A stretch of 33,451 bases of DNA. It comes from a virus. Where the stretch lies: positions 1-33,451 of the IMG/VR virus record IMGVR_UViG_3300010373_001378; one strand, given 5' to 3'. The position numbers were made by a program, and so were the translations under genes. Shown piece after piece: positions 6,326-12,938 of the stretch (positions are counted from its first letter, which is position 1; each line of letters begins with the position of its first letter). The notes beneath the pieces are model-generated. The model was not told the origin of the DNA and searched no databases. It was given only the letters and a program-made list of their open reading frames with translations.

Positions 6326-6552
6326 ATACCTGTCATGGGTGTCAGGTATCTGTAACACTGGTGGAACTGGGGTTTCTTAGAAATTAAATTTAAAGAAGTG
6401 CTCTCTCTTTAATATCTAAAAGAATCTAGTTAGTGTGACATGGGTGTCAGGTATTTGGCCTTTTTAGGTGCCATAGGTGTCCGGTATTCCGATTTTTAGG
6501 TGACACGCTTGTCATGTGTATAACCTCAATAGATGTCGTGGGTGTCAGGTAT
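6326..6552. repeat. Iteron array, candidate replication or partition site
   Basis: Copies of GTCATGGGTGTCAGGTAT occur at 6332-6349, 6437-6454 (GACATGGG...), 6470-6487 (GCCATAGG...), a degenerate copy from 6502, and 6535-6552 (GTCGTGGG...). The last four are spaced 33, 32 and 33 bases, i.e. on one face of the helix. The isolated first copy is part of a 24-base imperfect palindrome (6326-6349, arms ATACCTG/CAGGTAT). The AT-rich stretch 6378-6432 lies between the first copy and the array. The last copy includes the stop codon of the winged-helix gene. This fits an iteron-type origin, or a partition or operator site. Confidence 0.7.
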
Positions 6553-7153
6553 CGAACACTTTTCCCTTCTCGTTTTTCTTGATGGATTTCCGAAGTGATA
6601 GCAATCTTTCCCTTATTTCTGGATCCAATTTATCGAAATCTGCTGCATTAATATTTACCTGCGTTGCATTCTCTCCGGTGGCAACATTCAACACAAGATT
6701 TTCAATATGAATTATCCTTCCAGCTATCATTTCTCCCGTAATTACCGCATGTTTGAGTTCGGCCATCGCTGATTTAACGCTGTTCGGTATGTAATCCCAC
6801 GTAGCAACTGCCTGGGGTTTCCCGCTGGCATCGTTAATAACCACCTTCTCCCGTAAGGTATAGACGTTCTGCCGACCTGATTTCTCCTTTGTTATATATC
6901 CTGCTTTTTCAAGTTCCACAAAGCAGCGCATTACCTGTCGGTCAGACAATCCGGATTTTTTTGCGACCAGATCAATAGCCGGGAAAGCCCGGCCCGTTGC
7001 GAAGTTGGTATAGGATTTAACGACCAGATACACTTTAATGGCGCTGCCATCGAGCCTGGCCATGTCGCCATTCTCGATCATGTCTTTAAAGACATGGAAC
7101 CATGAGGTTTCGGCTTGGAAAAGCTCGGCCTGCAGTTTTTCTTGTTTCGTCAT
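6545..7153 (-). CDS. Winged-helix DNA-binding protein next to iterons
   Basis: A 202-residue protein with a winged helix at about 28-100 (LDGSAIKVYLVVKSYTNF, FPAIDLVAKKSGLSDRQVMR as the HTH, then CFVELEKAGYITKEKSG as the wing start). The C-terminal half is mixed and ends in a basic helix (RERLLSLRKSIKKNEKGK). The ATG overlaps the upstream stop as ATGA, so it is the third gene of the repressor operon and would be expressed in the lysogen. Its stop codon lies inside the last iteron. The domain type occurs in plasmid and phage initiators and in partition or copy-control regulators. Binding of the neighbouring repeats is an inference from position. Confidence 0.65.
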   Translation of the reverse strand: MTKQEKLQAELFQAETSWFHVFKDMIENGDMARLDGSAIKVYLVVKSYTNFATGRAFPAIDLVAKKSGLSDRQVMRCFVELEKAGYITKEKSGRQNVYTLREKVVINDASGKPQAVATWDYIPNSVKSAMAELKHAVITGEMIAGRIIHIENLVLNVATGENATQVNINAADFDKLDPEIRERLLSLRKSIKKNEKGKVFDT

Positions 7154-7470
7154 TCTTCTTGTTCTATCTGATCCATCACGCGCCTCTCTAAGCGCTTTAT
7201 GGGAAGCACGGCTGACTCCGGCTCTTCCAGGTAAGAGCCCTCCAAACCGAGCATATAACTGTTGCCGTAATCTGCGAACCCTCCCAGGCCTTTAAGAACG
7301 CCGCTTTTTGCTTCGCTTGCCAGTTTCTCTGTCAATTCTATTAAATAACCCCGGAGAATCCGGTTTTCTTTTGGCTTTGGGGTAACTACTATTTTAAAGG
7401 GGTTATCAGGGCGGGGTTTCTTGGCATCATTGATAACAGCATCAGGAGGTCCCTGTCTGCTTCGTCGCAT
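7150..7470 (-). CDS. Hypothetical protein in the repressor operon
   Basis: A 106-residue protein starting at ATG 7470 inside the end of the repressor gene (29-base overlap), so it is co-transcribed with it. The first 35 residues are basic and Pro-rich. The rest (LRGYLIELTEKLASEAKSG, GLGGFADYGNSYMLGLEGSYLEEP, then LPIKRLERRVMDQ) resembles small phage proteins of unknown function that I have seen near repressors. Expression from the prophage is likely, so a role in immunity, exclusion or maintenance is possible, but the sequence does not show which. Confidence 0.6.
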   Translation of the reverse strand: MRRSRQGPPDAVINDAKKPRPDNPFKIVVTPKPKENRILRGYLIELTEKLASEAKSGVLKGLGGFADYGNSYMLGLEGSYLEEPESAVLPIKRLERRVMDQIEQEE

Positions 7471-7942
7471 TGTCGGAAATATCCTTTATGCGGCTTTTTT
7501 TGGCGGGTGACTGATAGCGCTCTTTGCCAGCCCGAAGTGAATTTTTTGTGACATTTTTCGTATTAACTATCTCTAAACTGCTTATTTCACGCTTATCTGC
7601 AAGCATTGCCGACAGTTTATACATGATTAAGCGAGCTTCGCTACTCATTTTTTTAATGTTCGATACGTGCTTATATTCTTCCAAAGGAAGAATATCTTTC
7701 AATTCTTTTGGGCTCTCTTTGAACACCATTCCGTCTATCGGAACATCCCCGCGCAACTGGCTTTCGGTCACATTATAAAGTTTTGCCCATTTTTGAATCG
7801 TGCTGCTTCTCGGCTCATTATGGCCGCCGCTGATAAATCGCCATGTGGTAGTGCGCGGCACTCCTATCTTACGCTGCACATCATAAGGCGTATCACCCGC
7901 CTTATCCATAAGCAACTTTAATATTGTCCTTGTTCGCTCCAT
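7442..7942 (-). CDS. CI-like XRE repressor without a peptidase domain
   Basis: A 166-residue regulator. Residues 5-60 form the HTH (TILKLLMDKAGDTPYDVQRKIGVPRTTTWRFISGG...STIQKWAKLYNVT). The rest is helical and basic (IMYKLSAMLADKREI). There is no S24/LexA-like peptidase segment with the Ser/Lys pair, so RecA-stimulated self-cleavage is not expected. ATG 7942 has no ribosome site and lies about 7 bases after a predicted -10 box, so the message is probably leaderless, as for lambda cI from pRM. It is divergent from the Cro-like gene and heads a three-gene operon. Confidence 0.8.
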   Translation of the reverse strand: MERTRTILKLLMDKAGDTPYDVQRKIGVPRTTTWRFISGGHNEPRSSTIQKWAKLYNVTESQLRGDVPIDGMVFKESPKELKDILPLEEYKHVSNIKKMSSEARLIMYKLSAMLADKREISSLEIVNTKNVTKNSLRAGKERYQSPAKKSRIKDISDNATKQTGTS

Positions 7943-7948
7943 GATCAG

Positions 7949-7977
7949 AGTGTTACGTACGCGCAACACAAAGTCAA
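7949..7977 (-). promoter_or_regulatory. Repressor promoter (pRM-like), leaderless
   Basis: On the minus strand TTGACT (7977-7972), 17 bases, then AACACT (7954-7949). A start about 7 bases on falls at or next to the A of ATG 7942. A class 1 operator-like palindrome, GTTGCGCGTACGTAAC (7967-7952 on the minus strand), fills the spacer and touches the -10, so the repressor could control its own gene. Confidence 0.65.
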
Positions 7978-7997
7978 CCCCCCATTAGGACTATTTT

Positions 7998-8041
7998 GAC
8001 CCATTTTTGGGTTGACAGATGGTTGCGCGTTCGCACATAAT
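7998..8041 (+). promoter_or_regulatory. Early right promoter (pR-like) with operators
   Basis: TTGACA (8012-8017), 18 bases, CATAAT (8036-8041). GACCCATTTTTGGGTT (7998-8013) overlaps the -35 and GTTGCGCGTTCGCAC (8022-8036) fills the spacer. Both match motifs at pL. A start at 8048-8049 would coincide with ATG 8049, giving a leaderless cro-like message. Confidence 0.7.
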
Positions 8042-8048
8042 CTCACTC

Positions 8049-8255
8049 ATGATAATCCAATACAGACCAGCACAACAATATTTGACCGATTTACGAACCA
8101 TTGCCGGGCTTTCGGATGCCGCAATAGCCGGAAAGGTTGGGATTTGTCGAACCACCATTTTTAGGCTCCGCATCGGCAGGCACAAAAAAACCTCTGATGA
8201 GATCGGAACAAAGATAGCGAATCTTCATGCTGCGGTTCTTAGGGGAAAATCGTGA
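8049..8255 (+). CDS. Cro-like HTH regulator
   Basis: A 68-residue DNA-binding protein: a helix (YLTDLRTIAGLS), then DAAIAGKVGICRTTIFRLRIGR as the helix-turn-helix, then a short helix. This is the right size and place for Cro, the first gene of the right operon, divergent from the repressor. ATG 8049 is chosen over an alternative start at 8019 because 8019 lies inside the promoter. No ribosome site precedes 8049, so a leaderless message is likely. It overlaps the methylase start as GTGA. Confidence 0.75.
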   Translation: MIIQYRPAQQYLTDLRTIAGLSDAAIAGKVGICRTTIFRLRIGRHKKTSDEIGTKIANLHAAVLRGKS

Positions 8256-9097
8256 AAGCTCCTACCCCAGCGCTACGCTACCACGGCGCCAAGTTTCGCC
8301 TAGCACCCTGGATCATGAGCTTCTTCCCTCAGCATCAAACATACACCGAGGCGTTCGGCGGTGCGGCCGGCGTACTGATTCAAAAAGAACGATCTTATGC
8401 TGAGGTCTACAACGATCTCGATGGCGACATAGTTAATTTCTTTCGGGTGTTGCAAAACTCCAGCTCGAGGGAAGAATTAATTAAGCAAGTGATCCTTACC
8501 CCGTATGCCAGGGAGGAATTTGAGCTTGCCTACGAAGAAACAGATGATCCGATTGAACGCGCAAGGCGGTTGGCGATAAGGGCTCAATGTGGTTTCGGAA
8601 GCGCTGGTGCGACAAAGGGCATAACCGGTTTCAGGATTGACACCAAGCGGGAATACAGCACGGCCCAGCATTTGTGGGCGCAATATCCTGACGCGATTGC
8701 GGCAGCAGGAATGCGTTTCTCCGGCGTTTTGATAGAAAACCGCCCAGCAATTGAAGTTCTACGCCAGCACGATAGCCCCGAAACCCTCCATTTTGTAGAT
8801 CCTCCGTACGTCCTATCCACCCGCGCAATCGGGGGGAATCGTTTTTATCAACATGAAATGGATGATCAGGCGCATATGGAATTGCTGGATACCCTACTCG
8901 AGCTGGAAGGTTTCGTGGTTCTTTCCGGTTATCCGAATCCAATTTACGAATCGAAGTTAACGGAATGGGACCGTTACGAGACTTCTGCGCGAATTTCGGC
9001 TGCGCGTGGCACGGCAAACAGGATAGAAGTCGCATGGATAAATCCTAAATGCGCAGAGGCGCTTCGACGTACTGGTCAACAGAGGATGTTCGCATGA
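8252..9097 (+). CDS. D12-class DNA N6-adenine methyltransferase
   Basis: A 281-residue Dam-like enzyme. RYHGAKFRLAPWI (9-21) and EAFGGAAG (33-40) form the S-adenosylmethionine site. NDLDGDIVNFFR (54-65) and the catalytic DPPY (183-186) complete the D12 signature. It methylates adenine in a short target, which could protect phage DNA from host restriction, mimic host methylation or time replication and expression. The start is GTG 8252, overlapping the upstream TGA and preceded by AGGGG 6 bases away. An adenine methylase straight after cro is unusual compared with lambda, but such enzymes are common in temperate phages. Confidence 0.9.
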   Translation: MKAPTPALRYHGAKFRLAPWIMSFFPQHQTYTEAFGGAAGVLIQKERSYAEVYNDLDGDIVNFFRVLQNSSSREELIKQVILTPYAREEFELAYEETDDPIERARRLAIRAQCGFGSAGATKGITGFRIDTKREYSTAQHLWAQYPDAIAAAGMRFSGVLIENRPAIEVLRQHDSPETLHFVDPPYVLSTRAIGGNRFYQHEMDDQAHMELLDTLLELEGFVVLSGYPNPIYESKLTEWDRYETSARISAARGTANRIEVAWINPKCAEALRRTGQQRMFA

Positions 9098-9903
9098 GCG
9101 ACTCAACCTTTTTTTCATGGCGAAAGGCTATCTTAAAGTCCGCTTTACCTCCGACGACCCGCCATGTCCTGCTTACTATTGGCTGTCACATGAATGATGC
9201 GGGGGAGAGTTGTTTTCCTTCAATAAAACTTCTGTGTGAGGAAACTGGACTTAGCAATAGGGCGGTAATTACTCATATCCACAATGCGACTGAGCTTGGA
9301 TGGATAACGGTAGGAAGGCATGGATTTGCCGGCCAAAAATGGGCTGCTCATGAGTACCGTCCAGCATGGCCGCACAATCTCAGAAACGCGGCTGATTCAC
9401 TGGAAAAGGCAGTGAACGAGGTTCACGACCTTTCTAAAAAGGCGGTGAACGTCATTCCAAAGGCGGTGAACGTCATTCCAAAGGCGGTGAAGGAGGTTCA
9501 CTCTAGTACTCCAGAGAGTACTCCAGAGAGTACTTCATTAAATACTATTACCCCGCCCAAAAAATCCTCATCCGAAAATCTCCTTTCGGACATAGATCCA
9601 CAGATTGCATCGGATTACCTTGCAATCCGAAAAGCAAAGAACCTTCCTCTTACCAAAACAGCTTTAAACGCAATTCAACGCGAAGCGGCAAAGCTGGACT
9701 ATTCCCTAGAGCAAGCGTTGACTATTTGTTGTGAACACAGCTGGGGGGGATTCCAAGCCGCATGGGTTTTAAAGGAACAACTATCTGGAAAGTCGCCAAA
9801 TTCTTTACAACAAGAAAACAAGGAATCAACCATGCGGGCAAAAGCCCGCTTATTTGGCTCACCTACCGAAAAGGATGTGACAAATGAAACAACCAGACTT
9901 TGA
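9094..9903 (+). CDS. Lambda-O-like replication initiator with winged helix
   Basis: A 269-residue protein. The N terminus (SWRKAILKSALPPTTRHVLLTIG..., CFPSIKLLCEETGLSNRAVITHIHNATELGWI) is a winged helix of the HTH_36 type seen in phage initiators. A linker at about 110-165 contains repeated peptide KAVNVIPKAVNVIPKAV. That linker is the translation of DNA iterons, as in lambda O, where ori lies inside the gene. The C-terminal domain (ASDYLAIRKAKNLPLTKTA..., EQALTICCEHSWGGFQAAWV) resembles the DnaT/helicase-contact region of phage replication proteins. ATG 9094 overlaps the methylase stop. A DUF6475 gene in the loader position follows. Confidence 0.75.
   Translation: MSDSTFFSWRKAILKSALPPTTRHVLLTIGCHMNDAGESCFPSIKLLCEETGLSNRAVITHIHNATELGWITVGRHGFAGQKWAAHEYRPAWPHNLRNAADSLEKAVNEVHDLSKKAVNVIPKAVNVIPKAVKEVHSSTPESTPESTSLNTITPPKKSSSENLLSDIDPQIASDYLAIRKAKNLPLTKTALNAIQREAAKLDYSLEQALTICCEHSWGGFQAAWVLKEQLSGKSPNSLQQENKESTMRAKARLFGSPTEKDVTNETTRL
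9409..9501. repeat. Iterons inside the initiator gene, candidate phage ori
   Basis: GGCGGTGAACGTCATTCC-type repeats begin at 9441, 9462 and 9483 (exact 21-base spacing). A related unit, GGCAGTGAACGAGGTTCAC, lies at 9409-9427 and again as the end of the last unit (GGAGGTTCAC, 9492-9501). AGTACTCCAGAG follows as a 12-base tandem from 9506, and then AT-rich DNA at about 9535-9580. In-gene iterons followed by an AT-rich segment are the lambda ori layout. Confidence 0.65.
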
Positions 9904-10531
9904 ACCCTTCTGTGAAATGCTGGATTTGATTGCCGAACAGCATAGCAAGGTCCTATCTCCCGGCCTGAAAGCTCTCTACTGGCAAGGTCTAGCCAAGTTC
10001 GATTTTATTGCCGTGCAACAAGCCGCAATGCGGCATCTACAAAATCCCGATACTGGCAAATTCATGCCGAAGATCGCGGATTTCGTGCAGATGATCGACG
10101 GCACGACTCAGGATAGTGCGCTCATGGCTTGGGCAAAAGTTGATAAAGCTGTGCGCTCCATAGGCCCGTATCAAGACGTTGTTTTCGATGATGCAATTAT
10201 CCATCGCGTGATTCAGGACATGGGCGGGTGGATCGCCCTCGGCATGAAAGGAGATGCCGAATGGCCCTTTATCGCAAGGGAATTCGAGAATCGCTACCGG
10301 GCATTCAAATCGCGGGGGGAGATACCCGATTACCCACACAAGCTGATAGGAATCGCCACGGCATACAACGAACAGCACGGCCTCAAGATAGATCACCCAA
10401 TGCTTGTTGGTAACGCAACTCTGGCACAAAAAGTGTTGTCTGGTGGATCTGACAAGCCAGCCATTGGATTCAAAAAGCTGGATCTTGAATCAATTCAAAC
10501 TGAGCCGAAGCAGTTGAGGGCCGTGGGATGA
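9884..10531 (+). CDS. DUF6475-type protein, probable helicase loader
   Basis: A 215-residue protein overlapping the end of the initiator gene; ATG 9884 has an AAGGA site. It opens with helices (FEPFCEMLDLIAEQHSKVLS, KALYWQGLAKFDFIAVQQAAMRHLQN) and has GKFMPKIADFVQMIDG near 58-73 and FIAREFENRYRAFKSRGE near 130-147, a pattern I associate with DUF6475. These proteins follow the initiator gene in many phages, the place of lambda P or P22 gp12. Loading of the host DnaB helicase is inferred from that position. No ATPase or helicase motif is present, so it is a loader at most. Confidence 0.65.
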   Translation: MKQPDFEPFCEMLDLIAEQHSKVLSPGLKALYWQGLAKFDFIAVQQAAMRHLQNPDTGKFMPKIADFVQMIDGTTQDSALMAWAKVDKAVRSIGPYQDVVFDDAIIHRVIQDMGGWIALGMKGDAEWPFIAREFENRYRAFKSRGEIPDYPHKLIGIATAYNEQHGLKIDHPMLVGNATLAQKVLSGGSDKPAIGFKKLDLESIQTEPKQLRAVG

Positions 10532-11028
10532 TCCGCATTCTAGGCACCGCTGGCGCGGTATTTTCCGACTGTGAGCGCTATCGTTATCGGCTGTGGCGAG
10601 TATGGAATCCAGGAAAGCCGAAGGTTTGCTTTGTAATGCTCAATCCTTCTACTGCTACCCACGAAATCCTCGACCCTACCGTTACCCGTTGCCAGAAACG
10701 CGCACAAGCACTTGGCTATGGCGGCATGGAGGTTGTCAATATCTTTGCGCTTCGGTCTACTGATCCGAAGGCGCTGTATGAGGTAACTGATCCTGTTGGA
10801 CCGGAAAACTTACGGGAAATAGACGGCGCTGTGGGAAGGTGCGATATAGCAATTTGCGCATGGGGCTCCCATGGGAAGCTATCTGATATGGGAAATTTTA
10901 TCAGGTCAATATTAGGAAGAAGGCATCCAGACAAAGCCCATTATTTAAAACTCAACTCGGACGGAAGTCCAACTCATCCGCTTTATTTGCCGTACTCGCT
11001 GCAGCCTGTTTTGTGGGGGGAAGTGTGA
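10528..11028 (+). CDS. DUF1643 family protein
   Basis: A 166-residue protein. YRYRLWRVWNPGKPKVCFVMLNPSTA (18-43) is the DUF1643 hallmark, followed by DPTVTRC (49-55), GGMEVVNIFALRSTDPKAL (65-83), a central ICAWGSHG (109-116) and the end LKLNSDGSPTHPLYLPYS. The family is widespread in bacteria and phages, and its biochemistry is unknown to me. Its strand-rich core with conserved Asn, Asp and His residues suggests an enzyme or nucleotide-binding fold. ATGA overlap with the loader gene places it in the replication operon. Confidence 0.85.
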   Translation: MIRILGTAGAVFSDCERYRYRLWRVWNPGKPKVCFVMLNPSTATHEILDPTVTRCQKRAQALGYGGMEVVNIFALRSTDPKALYEVTDPVGPENLREIDGAVGRCDIAICAWGSHGKLSDMGNFIRSILGRRHPDKAHYLKLNSDGSPTHPLYLPYSLQPVLWGEV

Positions 11029-11213
11029 ACAATTCCGAAGAATTCCGCCGCGCTTGCGAAGCCCGCGAAGTCATGAAATGGCCGCGTGAAAAACGCACAG
11101 CCCACTACGAAGCAATCAAGTTGATACGCGGGCAGGAAGCTACCACGGCCCTGATTGACGAAGTGAAGAAACAGTACCGGATTCGTGAGAATGATATGGG
11201 AGCTACATTATGA
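11025..11213 (+). CDS. Small basic phage protein
   Basis: A 62-residue protein. GTG 11025 overlaps the upstream stop as GTGA and has a G-rich ribosome site (GGGGGGAA) just before it. GTG 11013 is a longer alternative. The chain is helical and charged (EEFRRACEAREVMKWPREKRTAHYEAIKLIRG), a type often found in betaproteobacterial phages between replication genes and annotated only as a domain of unknown function. A nucleic-acid or partner-binding role is plausible from charge alone. Confidence 0.65.
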   Translation: MNNSEEFRRACEAREVMKWPREKRTAHYEAIKLIRGQEATTALIDEVKKQYRIRENDMGATL

Positions 11214-12151
11214 AGATGTTACACGTCGTCAGCGTTTCCGGTGGAAAAGATAGTGCCGCAACGTTAGAGCTTGCAATATCGCACTGCCCACGAGAAAGCG
11301 TAATCCCTATATTTTGCGATACAGGCAATGAACATGAGGCCGTCTATGAATATCTGAATTATCTTGAAAGAATGTGTGCTATTCGCATCATTCGATTAAA
11401 AGCAGATTTCACCGAACAAATCAGCCGTAAACGCATGTTCATAGCGCGGGATCAGCGTACTAGGCGTGATAGCTCTGGCCGGAAAGTTCGGTGGACAAAC
11501 AAAGCTAAGCGCCGGGCATTGAGTGTATTGCATCCAAGTGGCAACCCCTTCCTCGATCTATGCATGTGGAAGGGCCGCTTCCCCAGCCGTAAGGCGCAAT
11601 TCTGTACTGAAGAGCTCAAGCGAAACATGGCTGTGGAATTTCAGCTCGACCTTATCGACAAGGGCTTCAGCGTGTTGAGTTGGCAGGGCGTGCGTCGCGA
11701 CGAATCGCATAACCGCCGTAACAGCAAGAAAATGGAACGTGTCGGGCCTGGTATGTGGATTTTTCGCCCCATCGTTGATTGGACGGCGCTCGATGTATTC
11801 GAATACTGCACGAAACGCGGACTGGATCACAACCCACTCTATAAACAAGGAATGAAGCGTGTCGGTTGCATGCCGTGTATCAATGTCAACAAAGAAGAGC
11901 TCAAGCAGATAGCCGCCCGCTTTCCTGAGCACATCACTCGCATATCCGAGTGGGAAAAATTGGTTTCGGCGGCGAGTAAGCGCCAAGTTTCCACGTTTTT
12001 TTCAGCATACAAAGATCCCACGGTAGAAATAGGGGATGTGCACAAGCTCGTTGAATGGGCACAAACCTCAAGGGGAGGCCGTCAATATGACCTGCTCGGC
12101 GGGTTGTCTGATACCTCGGCTTGTTCCTCCGCTTATGGATTGTGTGAGTAA
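11210..12151 (+). CDS. PAPS reductase/DndC-like ATP-pyrophosphatase
   Basis: A 313-residue PP-loop protein. SGGKDS (10-15) binds ATP pyrophosphate, and FCDTGNEHE (35-43) and SWQGVRRDES (157-166) are further family motifs. LCMWKGRFPSRKAQFCTEELK (117-137, with C118 and C132) and C220-x2-C223 are cysteines placed as in phage PAPS-reductase-like and DndC-like proteins, where they may hold an iron-sulfur cluster. True CysH reduces PAPS to sulfite, while DndC takes part in sulfur modification of DNA. The phage enzyme could do neither. ATG 11210 overlaps the upstream stop. Confidence 0.8.
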   Translation: MKMLHVVSVSGGKDSAATLELAISHCPRESVIPIFCDTGNEHEAVYEYLNYLERMCAIRIIRLKADFTEQISRKRMFIARDQRTRRDSSGRKVRWTNKAKRRALSVLHPSGNPFLDLCMWKGRFPSRKAQFCTEELKRNMAVEFQLDLIDKGFSVLSWQGVRRDESHNRRNSKKMERVGPGMWIFRPIVDWTALDVFEYCTKRGLDHNPLYKQGMKRVGCMPCINVNKEELKQIAARFPEHITRISEWEKLVSAASKRQVSTFFSAYKDPTVEIGDVHKLVEWAQTSRGGRQYDLLGGLSDTSACSSAYGLCE

Positions 12152-12528
12152 TGATTCGCCAATCCCAAGAATTCAACATGCAGTGTGCCTTGTTTACTTG
12201 GAGCCGATACGAAAGACGGAAGTATCCCGCGCTGGATTTGCTCGAAGGCTCAATGAACGGGGTAAGGCTGACCAAAGCGCAAGCCGGTAAGGCGAAAGCA
12301 GCGGGCATGCTGCAGGGATCGCATGATGTAAAGCTTCCGGTTAAGCGGGGCGGGTACATTGGCTTGAGCATTGAACTCAAGCACGGAAAAAATAAGCCTA
12401 CTACCGAACAACTCTGGTACGGCAACCGGCTCACAGAAGAAGGCTGGCACGTCTGTTACTTTTGGTCATGGACGGAAGCGGCGGACACGATAAAGGCGTA
12501 CTTGGAGGGGAAGATAATTAAACCATGA
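12151..12528 (+). CDS. VRR-NUC domain nuclease
   Basis: A 125-residue small nuclease of the PD-(D/E)XK superfamily. GSHDVKLPVKRGGYIGLSIELKHGKNKPTTEQLWY (56-90) shows the VRR-NUC pattern: D59, E75-x-K77 and Q87 are the expected metal and active-site residues. The C terminus (LTEEGWHVCYFWSWTEAADTI) matches the family ending. Stand-alone VRR-NUC proteins of phages are thought to act on branched DNA, as resolvases or in packaging. ATG 12151 overlaps the upstream stop as TAATG; the next ATG (12178) lacks a ribosome site. Confidence 0.88.
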   Translation: MIRQSQEFNMQCALFTWSRYERRKYPALDLLEGSMNGVRLTKAQAGKAKAAGMLQGSHDVKLPVKRGGYIGLSIELKHGKNKPTTEQLWYGNRLTEEGWHVCYFWSWTEAADTIKAYLEGKIIKP

Positions 12529-12938
12529 CAGCCATTGCAGGAACAAAGCGCACCGCCAAACAATTAGTTGACGGTACGATTGCCGTTACCGTACACATAG
12601 AACCAAGGGACGCGGCGGAGTTTTGGAGGATGTTTCCATCTGTAGACACGCCATGCGCCATTGCTCCACTCGTCAACGACTTTGAGCGCTTGCCACAGCC
12701 CAACAAACCCAAGGGCGGCCCACTCTGCACACTCGCGGCCAGGTGGTGCAAGGAGCCGATGTTCCAACAATGGATAGGCGTCGAAACCGAGCAGGGGGCG
12801 GCAGACTCCATACGAACAATTTGTGAAATCAAATCCAGATCAGAACTTGACCACAATCCAATGGCAGCAATCAATTTCAACGAGCATTTCCGCACCCCAT
12901 ACATGGACTTCCTAAAAACCCAACTTGAAAGGGAATAA
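12525..12938 (+). CDS. Hypothetical early phage protein
   Basis: A 137-residue protein. The first 45 residues are strand-rich (TIAVTVHIEPRDAAEFWRMFPSVD). The rest (GPLCTLAARWCKEPMFQQWIG, AADSIRTICEIKSRSELDHN, FRTPYMDFLKTQLE) is helical, and its IKSRSELDHNPMAA motif is common in small phage proteins encoded next to VRR-NUC genes. The pairing suggests a shared task with the nuclease, but no catalytic motif is visible. ATGA overlap with the nuclease gene; TAATG overlap with the next gene. Confidence 0.6.
   Translation: MTAIAGTKRTAKQLVDGTIAVTVHIEPRDAAEFWRMFPSVDTPCAIAPLVNDFERLPQPNKPKGGPLCTLAARWCKEPMFQQWIGVETEQGAADSIRTICEIKSRSELDHNPMAAINFNEHFRTPYMDFLKTQLERE

Noticed and set aside
8477-9035. Minus-strand frames opposite the methylase gene
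   Set aside because: They are shadows of a well-supported gene with DPPY and SAM motifs and have no start signals of their own.
9406-9540. Short tandem repeats in the initiator gene as a CRISPR array
   Set aside because: The repeats are adjacent, 12 or 21 bases long, coding, and have no spacers; no cas genes are present. The Cas4-like nuclease belongs to the recombination set.
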